This document shows positions 53,463 to 61,600 of a stretch of 64,000 nucleotides of DNA, one piece after another; within the stretch, counting starts at the first letter, position 1; the number at the start of each line of letters is the position of its first letter. Under the pieces are notes generated by a model. It did no database searches. It was not told the DNA's origin and saw only the letters and a list, made by a program, of their open reading frames with translations. The stretch comes from Bog-532 sp963805255. Its GTDB lineage: Bacteria > Actinomycetota > Actinomycetes > Streptosporangiales > Streptosporangiaceae. The DNA lies in contig CAWDTK010000014.1 in NCBI GenBank assembly GCA_963805255.1, positions 62,001-126,000 of the forward strand, given 5' to 3'. The position numbers were made by a program, and so were the translations under genes.

Positions 53463-53996
53463 ATGGGCACGGACGAGACGCGGCGACTCCTGCTGCTGCG
53501 GCACGCCAAGTCGGCGTGGCCGGACATGGCCGACAGCGAACGGCCGCTCAACGACCGCGGGCGCCGCGATGCTCCGGCCATGGGGCGGTGGCTCCGGGGC
53601 TGCGGGTACATCCCCGACGTGGTGCTGTGCTCCACGGCGCGCCGGACCCGCGATACCTGGGCGTTGCTGGCCGGCCAACTGGATGCGAAGCCGCCCGTCC
53701 GCTACGAGCAGCGCATCTACGAAGCGACCGCACTGAGCCTGCTGCACCTGCTCCGCGAGGCGGGCGGTGATTACCGGACGGTCCTGCTGATCGGGCACAA
53801 CCCCGGAATCGCCGAGCTCGCTGTGGGGATCGCGCAGATGACGGACGGGCCGGCCGGTGAGCCGCTGGACCGTGCCCGGGACAAGTTCCCCACTGCCGCG
53901 GCCGCGGTCCTGGAGTTCAAGGGGGAGTGGGCGGACCTGATCCCCGGTGAGGCGCGCATGGTCGAGTTTGCCGTGCCGCGCGGCCTTCCGCGCTGA
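53463..53996 (+). CDS. sixA: SixA-type histidine phosphatase
   Basis: 177 aa. The phosphohistidine motif is RRLLLLRHAKSAWPD (RHG variant RHA), followed by ERPLNDRGRRDAPAMGRWLR, VLCSTARRTRDTW and the second His in TVLLIGHNPGIAELA. The length and RHAKS motif match SixA, which dephosphorylates phosphohistidine proteins. Single gene. Confidence 0.9.
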   Translation: MGTDETRRLLLLRHAKSAWPDMADSERPLNDRGRRDAPAMGRWLRGCGYIPDVVLCSTARRTRDTWALLAGQLDAKPPVRYEQRIYEATALSLLHLLREAGGDYRTVLLIGHNPGIAELAVGIAQMTDGPAGEPLDRARDKFPTAAAAVLEFKGEWADLIPGEARMVEFAVPRGLPR

Positions 53997-54051
53997 GCCG
54001 TCTCCGCCGGCCGGGGACGACCCGGCGAGGGCAGAAACTCTTCCCTTTCCG

Positions 54052-54954
54052 TCATATGTGCGGGGCGGGCGCGCTGTCAGAGGCGAGAGGGCCGACGGCG
54101 GGGATGACTTCGCTGCCGATGATCTCCAGCGGGGTGATCTGCCCGACGTTGAGCACCTCACCGATCACCGTCTGGATCCCCAGCTCCGCGAGCTGGCCGA
54201 GCTGGTCCACCATCTCGCCAACCTTCTCGCCCTTCGGGCCGACGTCGAAGCGGTACATAGCGGTCTTCTCGATCTCGTCGTAGTTCCGGCCCGCACGCTC
54301 ACAGTGCTCGCGCAGCACGTCGAGCTTGTGGCCCATTTCCGGGCCCGGGAACAGGTTGCACGCCTGCGCGTACTTGGCCACGAGCCGCAGCGTCTTCCTC
54401 TCGCCGCTGCCGCCGATCATGATGGGCGGGTGCGGCTTGGTCAGCGCCTGCGGTGAATTGAGCGGGCGCTCGAGATGGTTGAGCTTGCCGTGGTAGGGGC
54501 TCTCGTCCCCGGCCCACATCCGCAGGCAGATCTGAACGGTCTCCTCGAGCTGCTCGAAACGCTCGGAGATCGGGGGAAACCGGACGCCGAGGCCGCGAGA
54601 CTCTTCCTCGTTCCACCCGGCGCCGATCCCCAGCCACGCCCGGCCGCCGGACAGCACGTCCAGGGTGGTCACGGTCTTGGCCAGGATGCCCGCGTACCGG
54701 TAGATGGCCCCGGTGACAAGCGTGCCGAGCCTGGCGCGCGACGTGTTCGCGGCCAGGAAGCCGAGCGCGGTGTACGCCTCCAGCATTTCGTGCTCGGGCG
54801 GCCCGACCAAGGCGATCTGGAAGAAGTGGTCCATGACCATGATGTGCGCGAAGCCAGCGTCGTCCGCGGTGCGGGCCACGGTGGCCAGGGTGGGGCTGAG
54901 CTGTTCGGGACCTCCCGGCCAGGTGAAATCGGGAATCTGAAGTCCGATTTTCAC
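54052..54954 (-). CDS. LLM-class F420-dependent oxidoreductase
   Basis: 300 aa from GTG 54954, which follows GGAGGTGAT; the longer frame from 55089 has no support. The TIM-barrel of luciferase-like enzymes: GLQIPDFTWPGG, AGFAHIMVMDHFFQI, ARLGTLVTGAIYRYAGILAK, TVTTLDVLSGGRAWLGIGAG, WNEEESRGLGVRFPP, PPIMIGGSGERKTLRLVAKY. The motifs favour F420 over FMN. Substrate unknown. Same strand as the M20 peptidase gene, 94 bp downstream of it. Confidence 0.88.
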   Translation of the reverse strand: MKIGLQIPDFTWPGGPEQLSPTLATVARTADDAGFAHIMVMDHFFQIALVGPPEHEMLEAYTALGFLAANTSRARLGTLVTGAIYRYAGILAKTVTTLDVLSGGRAWLGIGAGWNEEESRGLGVRFPPISERFEQLEETVQICLRMWAGDESPYHGKLNHLERPLNSPQALTKPHPPIMIGGSGERKTLRLVAKYAQACNLFPGPEMGHKLDVLREHCERAGRNYDEIEKTAMYRFDVGPKGEKVGEMVDQLGQLAELGIQTVIGEVLNVGQITPLEIIGSEVIPAVGPLASDSAPAPHI

Positions 54955-55048
54955 ACAATCACCTCCACCCTCCAGTTTTTCACATCCGCAGGCGGCTCTG
55001 CTCATCGGCTGCCCTATCAGCGCCTCCATCAGCGGCCCCGCGTCCCCG

Positions 55049-56248
55049 TCAACGGCCTCCCGCGAGCAGCCGGCCGCGGACCGCCTCATCCAAAGCCGCG
55101 TCTGCGGCGGTCCAGGCCAGGCCGATCGCCCCGTCGAGGAGGGCCTGGTCCGCGGCCGGCGTGACGCAGTGCGCGGCGAATTCCTTCTGATGGTTGACTG
55201 CCGGGAGCGAGCCGATCCCGATATAGGGGTGGATCGAAGGCACGACCAGGGAGACGTTGCCCATGTCGGTGGAGGCGCGGTTCATCCGCCCGGCGCTCCC
55301 GGCCGCCCCGGCAACCCCGGAAGCCCCTGCCGTCCCGTCAGCGGGCGCGAACTGGCGGCCGAGCCGTTCCGCGTTGGCGCGGTACAGCGGCAGCAGGTCC
55401 GGATCGTTGCGGAATTCGGCGTACGGGGGCGCCTCGGCTTCGATCTCCAGCTCACACCCGGTGGCGAGCGCCCCGGCCTCGAAGCAGCGCCGCACGCGGG
55501 GCTCCAGCCCGGCCAGCTCATCGAGGGTTTCGGCGCGGACGTACCAGCGGCCTTCGGTACGGTCCGGGATGGCGTTGGGGGCGTCCCCGCCGTGGGTGAC
55601 GATCCCGTGCACCCGGGTGCTCGGCAGCAACTGCTGGCGCAGCAGCCCGATGGCGACCTGCGCGATCGTGAACGCGTCGGCGGCGTTGACGCCCTGCTCC
55701 GGGTAGGCGGCCGCGTGCGTGGCCTGGCCCCGGTAGCGGACCAGCAGGTGGGAGACGGCGAACGGCCGGGCCTCAGCGACGTCGACCGGGCCCGGGTGCA
55801 CCATCATCGCCGCGTGCACGCCCCGGAACGCCCCACGTTCCAGCATGTACACCTTGCCCCCGCCGCCTTCCTCGGCCGGCGTGCCGAACACCGTCACCGT
55901 CAGCCCCAGGTCGTCGCCGGTCGCCGCGAGCGCCAGGCCGGCCCCCACGGCGGCCGCCGCGATGATGTTGTGCCCGCAGGCGTGCCCGAGCCCGGGCAGG
56001 GCGTCGTACTCGGCGCAGATGCCTACGTGCAGCGGCCCGGTACCCGCCCTGGCGATGAATGCCGTCGGCAGCCCGCAGGCGTTCGCCTCCACGTCGAATC
56101 CGCTGTTGGCGAGCTCGGCGGCGACCCAGGCGGCGGCGCGCTCTTCGGCCCACGCGACCTCGGGATGGGCGTGCAGCCGGTGACTCAGCCCGGTCAGCCG
56201 TTCCCAAGCACCAGCGACCGTTCCGGCGATTGTGTCCTTGACGTCCAT
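55049..56248 (-). CDS. M20 family metallopeptidase / amidohydrolase
   Basis: 399 aa. Metal ligands occur in CAEYDALPGLGHACGHN, catalytic and ligand Glu in FGTPAEEGGGGK, His in MMVHPGPVD, and the dimerisation/lid domain around YRGQATHAAAYPEQGVNAAD. The C-terminal part (STDMGNVSLVVPSIHPYIGI) supplies the last His. This arrangement is that of AbgB-like p-aminobenzoyl-glutamate or N-acyl amino acid hydrolases. A short Gly/Ala insert (GASGVAGAAGSAGR) is lineage-specific. Cytoplasmic. Confidence 0.87.
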   Translation of the reverse strand: MDVKDTIAGTVAGAWERLTGLSHRLHAHPEVAWAEERAAAWVAAELANSGFDVEANACGLPTAFIARAGTGPLHVGICAEYDALPGLGHACGHNIIAAAAVGAGLALAATGDDLGLTVTVFGTPAEEGGGGKVYMLERGAFRGVHAAMMVHPGPVDVAEARPFAVSHLLVRYRGQATHAAAYPEQGVNAADAFTIAQVAIGLLRQQLLPSTRVHGIVTHGGDAPNAIPDRTEGRWYVRAETLDELAGLEPRVRRCFEAGALATGCELEIEAEAPPYAEFRNDPDLLPLYRANAERLGRQFAPADGTAGASGVAGAAGSAGRMNRASTDMGNVSLVVPSIHPYIGIGSLPAVNHQKEFAAHCVTPAADQALLDGAIGLAWTAADAALDEAVRGRLLAGGR

Positions 56249-56357
56249 CCGGGCTCCTCTTCGCGAATCCCGCTCGCCTCGTTCACGTTTCTACCGTCTG
56301 GGTGACGGTCTCGAGCGTGGGTTGTCTCCGCCTGGCGGAGACGGCCAGCATAGGGTG

Positions 56358-56903
56358 ATGCAGGATTCCGTCCACCGCCCCCGCGAGACGCTTACGTATG
56401 GCCCGGTGACCCTCCGCCGCTGGCGGCGGCACGATGAAGAAGCCGTCTACACGGCGGTTACCGAGTCGCAGGATCACCTGCGGCCGTGGATGCCGTGGGC
56501 GGAGGCGTACACGCGGGAGATCGCCGCCGGCTTCCTCGTGAACTGCGATCATGACTGGGACTGCGGCGACGCCTACAACTACGCGATCACCACAGACGGC
56601 CGGGTCGCGGGCAGCTGCGGGCTGATGGCGAGGATCGGCCCGGGCGGCCTGGAGATCGGTTACTGGGTGCACCGGGCATGCGTCCGGCGCGGGCTGGCCA
56701 CGGCGGCGGCCGCCGCGCTGACGGACGCGGCGTTCCGGCTGCCCGGCATCGACCACGTAGAGATCGTGCATGATCAGCTGAACGACGCCAGTGCGGCGGT
56801 TCCGCGCAAGCTGGGCTTCACCGAGATCGGGTCACGGTCGCTCGACATCAGGACGGAGGCCAGGACCGGAACCGGCATCGTCTGGCGTCTTACCCGCCCT
56901 TAG
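56358..56903 (+). CDS. GNAT family N-acetyltransferase (RimJ/RimL-like)
   Basis: 181 aa from ATG 56358. YGPVTLRRWRRHDEEAVYTA at the N-terminus, IGYWVHRACVRRGLATAAAA as acetyl-CoA motif (R-x-x-G-x-A), and VEIVHDQLNDASAAVPRKLG, FTEIG at the end. Similar to RimJ/RimL N-terminal acetyltransferases and small-molecule relatives. Divergent from the M20 gene. Substrate unknown. Confidence 0.85.
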   Translation: MQDSVHRPRETLTYGPVTLRRWRRHDEEAVYTAVTESQDHLRPWMPWAEAYTREIAAGFLVNCDHDWDCGDAYNYAITTDGRVAGSCGLMARIGPGGLEIGYWVHRACVRRGLATAAAAALTDAAFRLPGIDHVEIVHDQLNDASAAVPRKLGFTEIGSRSLDIRTEARTGTGIVWRLTRP

Positions 56904-57050
56904 CGCCCTCGCGGGTGGGCGCGGGCACCGTGCTGCCTTCGAGCAGGACCCTGGCGACCAGTGCCGGATAAGCAGTCGCTTAACTGGATCCGAAGATGGC
57001 GTATCGGTCCAGGTGAGGCGGCTGCGGGTGAGGGATGACGCGGCTGCGCG

Positions 57051-57698
57051 TCAGGCGTGGTGGGCGATCAGCGCGGTCACGATGGCCAGGACGAACGTGA
57101 CCGCTGCGCCCGAGCCATGGACCAGGACACGCCGGACCGGATAGCGTGCCGCGGGCGAGCCGGGGCCGGGGCCGGTGGTCGTGCCGGGTCCCTTGGCCTG
57201 ACCGCCCTGAGCGGCCCCGGCGGCCCCGGCGGCCCGGGTGCTGGCGGTATACCAGGACACCCCCGCGGCGATCGTCATGACGATCACCCCGAGCGCGACC
57301 CACGCGAACGCGCTGAAGCGGGTGATCACGAAGGCCATCCAGCAACCCAGGCCCACAACACCGAGCGCGGGGTGCATGAACTCGAGCAGAGGATGCTCGC
57401 CGGGCTGGGTCGTGATCCGCGTGTGGGTGATCGGCGGGACCTTCGCTCCCGCGGCGTAGGCCGCCGCGGCCGCTGGCGGCACGCCCGCCGGAGCCGGAGG
57501 CGTAGCCGCAGCGGGAGCCGAAGCCGCAGCGGGAGCCGAAGCCGCAGCGGGAGCCGAAGCCGCAGCGGGAGCCGTCGTCTCGGCGTGAGCGGATGCTGCG
57601 GCGGAGTCGTCGAAGCCGCGGGCCGGGCGCCTCGCGGCCAGGAGGTACACCCCTGCCGCCGCCGTGCAGATCCAGAGCAGCATGGCCGCGATATCCAA
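57051..57698 (-). CDS. Membrane protein of unknown function
   Basis: 215 aa. TTG start at 57698 behind AAGGGAGG; earlier upstream starts belong to other frames. Helix 1 is AAMLLWICTAAAGVYLLAAR. A long Ala/Pro linker with four PAAASA units follows, then three helices (ALGVVGLGCWMAFVITRF, WVALGVIVMTIAAGVSWYTA, AAVTFVLAIVTALIAHH). No known domain recognised. It is divergent from the cytosine deaminase gene, 52 bp apart. Confidence 0.65.
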   Translation of the reverse strand: MDIAAMLLWICTAAAGVYLLAARRPARGFDDSAAASAHAETTAPAAASAPAAASAPAAASAPAAATPPAPAGVPPAAAAAYAAGAKVPPITHTRITTQPGEHPLLEFMHPALGVVGLGCWMAFVITRFSAFAWVALGVIVMTIAAGVSWYTASTRAAGAAGAAQGGQAKGPGTTTGPGPGSPAARYPVRRVLVHGSGAAVTFVLAIVTALIAHHA

Positions 57699-57750
57699 TG
57701 GCCCTCCCTTCGTGCCGACCCTACCGGCCCGCGGGATAGCGTTACCGGCC

Positions 57751-58212
57751 ATGGGCTTCGCGCGGGCAAATGCGGTGGACGGCACCATGATGGACCTGGC
57801 CCTCGGGCAGGCCCGGGCCAGCCTGGAGGCGGGCGGCGTCCCGGTCGGCGCCGTGCTCGCCAAGGCCGGCCAGGTGATCGCGGCCGGGCACAACGAGCGG
57901 GTGCAGCGGGGCGACCCGGTCGCGCACGGGGAGATCTCCGCCCTCCGCAACGCCGGCCGCCGCGCGACGTACGCGGGCACTACCATGTACACCACGCTCT
58001 CGCCCTGCCCCATGTGCACCGGGGCGATCCTGCTGTTCCAGATTCCGCGCGTCGTGGTGGGCGAGGCCAGCACGTTCGCCGGGGACCTTCAGCTCCTCGC
58101 GGACCGGGGCGTCGAGGTCGTCCTGCTGGAGGACGAGCGGTGCATGGCGGCGATGGGGGAGTTCCAGCAGCGGCACCCGGACGTGTGGAGCGAGGACATC
58201 GGCGGCCGCTAA
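57751..58212 (+). CDS. Cytosine deaminase (yeast Fcy1-like nucleoside/nucleobase deaminase)
   Basis: 153 aa. Zinc site DPVAHGEISALRNAGR (His and catalytic Glu) and TLSPCPMCTGAILLFQIPRV (two Cys). The long identity to yeast cytosine deaminase, including YTTLSPC-x-MCTGAI, RVVVGE and the ending DVWSEDIGG, favours cytosine over tRNA adenosine as substrate. It converts cytosine to uracil. Start ATG 57751; earlier in-frame starts have no RBS. 58213-58640 downstream shows no gene that I can support. Confidence 0.88.
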   Translation: MGFARANAVDGTMMDLALGQARASLEAGGVPVGAVLAKAGQVIAAGHNERVQRGDPVAHGEISALRNAGRRATYAGTTMYTTLSPCPMCTGAILLFQIPRVVVGEASTFAGDLQLLADRGVEVVLLEDERCMAAMGEFQQRHPDVWSEDIGGR

Positions 58213-58670
58213 ACGGCGCAGGGACCGCCGGGCACCCAGTGCGCCGAAATGTGTGCAGAAACTGACGCCGCCGGGCATCGCGCCAACGCGTCAATGACCA
58301 GCTCAGCCCATGGGTAGAGCGGGGAACCGGGTGCGCCCGCTCGCTGCCGCCCAAGCACTAACCGCGCGTCGCCGCCGGGCACCTCGGCACAGTCGACGAC
58401 ATAGCCGCCGCAGTGCCCATGAGGGACCGGATCGTCGGGAACTCGCCGGTCAGTGCCGAGGTGGCGGTCCCCGGGTCAATGCACCACCGCCCGTTCACAT
58501 AAATGATCTTCACTCGACCTTTTGGCTTGGCGCAGCGGCCATGCCCACGGAGACTTAGTGACTATCTGCGATGCGGTAAGGACGGACAGTGACTAGTGAG
58601 AGTGTGCGGAACCTGAGGTTCGCGCGGTTGCGGTCGGGGGGTGCGGCGGGGGAACGTGCGACCCTGGAAA

Positions 58671-61600
58671 ATGCGGCCATACGTGACGGTCGTAACTATG
58701 CTGTCCCTGCTCGCCGGGGTCTGCGCGGCTGTCCAGGCCAAAGACCCCGCGGCCGCCGCGGCGTCATCGCGCGCAACTCTGATCGCCGCGGGTAACGCGC
58801 ACTCGTGCATGATCCAGTCCGGCACCGCCTACTGCTGGGGCAGCAACAGCAACGGCCAGCTGGGGGACGGCTCGACCATCAGCAGCACCTCGCCCGTCCC
58901 CGTGTACACCGGCGGGGTTCTTGCGGGCCGGACCCTGACCCAGATCGTCGCGGGCGGCAGCAGCACCTGCGCGCTTGACAGCACCGGCGCCGCGTACTGC
59001 TGGGGCCTGAACACCAGCGGCCAGCTGGGCAACAACAGCACGGCGCAGAGCCCGGTGCCGGTCGCGGTGACCACCACGGGGGTGCTTGCGGGCAAGACCT
59101 TGACCCAGCTCGCGGCAGGTAACGCCCACGTGTGCGCGCTCGACTCGACCGGCACCGCCTACTGCTGGGGGTCCAACGGCAACGGCCAGCTTGGGAACAA
59201 CAGCACGACCAGGAGCCTGGTGCCGGTGGCGGTGTCCACCTCCGGGGTGCTGTCCGGAGTGACTATCACGCAGATCACCGCCGGGTACGGCCACACCTGC
59301 GTGGTGGGCTCCAACGGTGCCGCGTACTGCTGGGGTGCCAACGGCAACGGCCAGCTCGGGAACAGCATCACGACGCAGAGCCTGGTACCGGTGGCGGTGT
59401 CCACCTCGGGGGTGCTGTCTGGCGTGAGCCTCACCCAGGTCAGCGCTGACCAGGGCGGGCAGTACACGTGCGCGCTGGCCAGCACGGGTGCCGCGTACTG
59501 CTGGGGGGCCGCGTCCTACGGCCAGCTAGGCAACGGCGGGGCGAACTCAACCCCGGGCGTGCCGGTGGCGGTGACCACCTCCGGGGTGCTGTCGGGGGTG
59601 ACCCTGACCCAGATCGCGACCGGCTCCGGCACCACCTGCGCGCTGTCAAGCGGCGGCGCCGGCTACTGCTGGGGTCAGGACGCCAACGGTGAGCTCGGGA
59701 ACAACTCGACCACGAACAGCACCGTCCCGGTGGCGGTGACCACGTCCGGACTTGGCTCGGGGGAGACGCTGACCCAGGTCAGCCTGGGCACCAACTTCGC
59801 CTGCGCGCTCGGCTCCGCGAGCGCGGCCTACTGCTGGGGCCTGAACACCTCCGGCCAGGCGGGTAACCCGGCCACGGGCACGCACTTCGTGGTGCCGACG
59901 GCCGTCACCTCCCAGTCGACGATCTCGGCCGGGTATACGCACTCGTGCCTGATCAGGAACGGCAAGGCCTATTGCTGGGGCGACAACAGCGATGGCGAAC
60001 TCGGGAACAACAGCACCGTCAACAGCAGCTTCCCGGTGGCAGTGTCCACGTCCGGCGTGCTGTCCGGGGTGATCCTCACCCAGATCGTCGCGGGCTACTA
60101 CTTCACCTGCGCGCTGAGCGGTGCGGGGGCCGTGTACTGCTGGGGTTTCAACGCCGACGGCGAGCTCGGCAACAACTCGACGGTGAACAGCAGCGTCCCG
60201 GTGGCGGTGTCCACCGCCGGGGTGCTTTCCGGGATTACCGTCACCCAGATCACCGCCGACAGCGGTTACAACGCGTGCGCACTTGGCAGCAACGGCCTGG
60301 CGTACTGCTGGGGAAGAAACTCCGACGGCCAGCTGGGAAACAACACGGTCACCAGCAGCAGCGTCCCAGTCGCAGTGTCCACCGCCGGGGTGTTGTCCGG
60401 GGTGACGCTGACCCAGATCAGCGTGGGCAACGATCTCGCCTGCGCCCTTAGCAGCACCGGCCTCGCGTACTGCTGGGGTCTCAACAGCAACGGCGAGCTC
60501 GGAAACAACTCGACCACGAACAGCTCCGTGCCGGTGGCCGTCACCACGACCGGGGTGCTGTCCGGGGTGACGCTCACCCAGATCAGCGCGGGCAACGTTT
60601 TCTCCTGCGCGCTCGGCGGCACCGGGGCCGCCTACTGCTGGGGTTACAACGCCAGCGGTCAGCTAGGCAACGGCTCTACCACGAGCAGCAGCGTCCCGGT
60701 GACGGTGATGGCCACCGGGATCCTGGCTGGGGTGACGCTGACCGAGGTCAGCGCGGGCGCCAGTTTCACGTGCGCGCTTGGCGGCACGGGCGTCCCTTAC
60801 TGCTGGGGCCTGGACAGCAGCGGCCAGCTGGGCAACAGCTCCACCACCACCAGCAGCGTCCCGGTGGCGGTGACGGTCACCAGCGTACTGGCCGGGGTGA
60901 CGCTGGCCCAGGTCTCGGCCGGCAACACGGCCACCTGCGTGGTGGGCAGCACCGGCGCCTACTGCTGGGGCGCTAACGGCTCAGGGCAGCTGGGCGACGG
61001 CACCACCACGCAGCGGACGGCCCCGGTACAGGTCCTCATGCTGTCGCCGCAGCCGCCGACCGGTGTCACCGCGACGGCGGGCGACTCGACCGCGGCCATC
61101 TCCTGGACGGCCCCGGCTACCCTGGGTACCGGCACGCTCACCGGCTACACCGCCACCGCCACGCCGGGCGGCGCCAGCTGTTCCGCCACCACGACGAGCT
61201 GCACGATCACCGGGCTGACCGACGGCACCGCCTACTCAGTCACCGTCGTCACCCGCACCACGGACGGTAACTCGGCGCCGAGCACGGCCGTCTCCGTCAT
61301 CCCCGCGGCCTGCCTGACCTCCGCGTATTCCACCGCGGTGGCCGCCGACAGCCCGGCCCTGTGGTACCAGCTCGGCGACAAGTCGCCCGTGACGGCACAG
61401 GACGTCTCCTCAGCCCCGCACAACGGCACCTACCAGGGCGGGGTTACCCTCGGCGTGGCCGGCCCGACCAGCTGCGGAACCGCCGCCAGCTTCGACGGCT
61501 CGACCGGCTACGTGTCGAACGCCAACATCGTGACCTCGCCTGCCACCTTCTCACTCGAGGTGTGGTTCAGCACGACCACGAGCAACGGGGGCATGCTGGC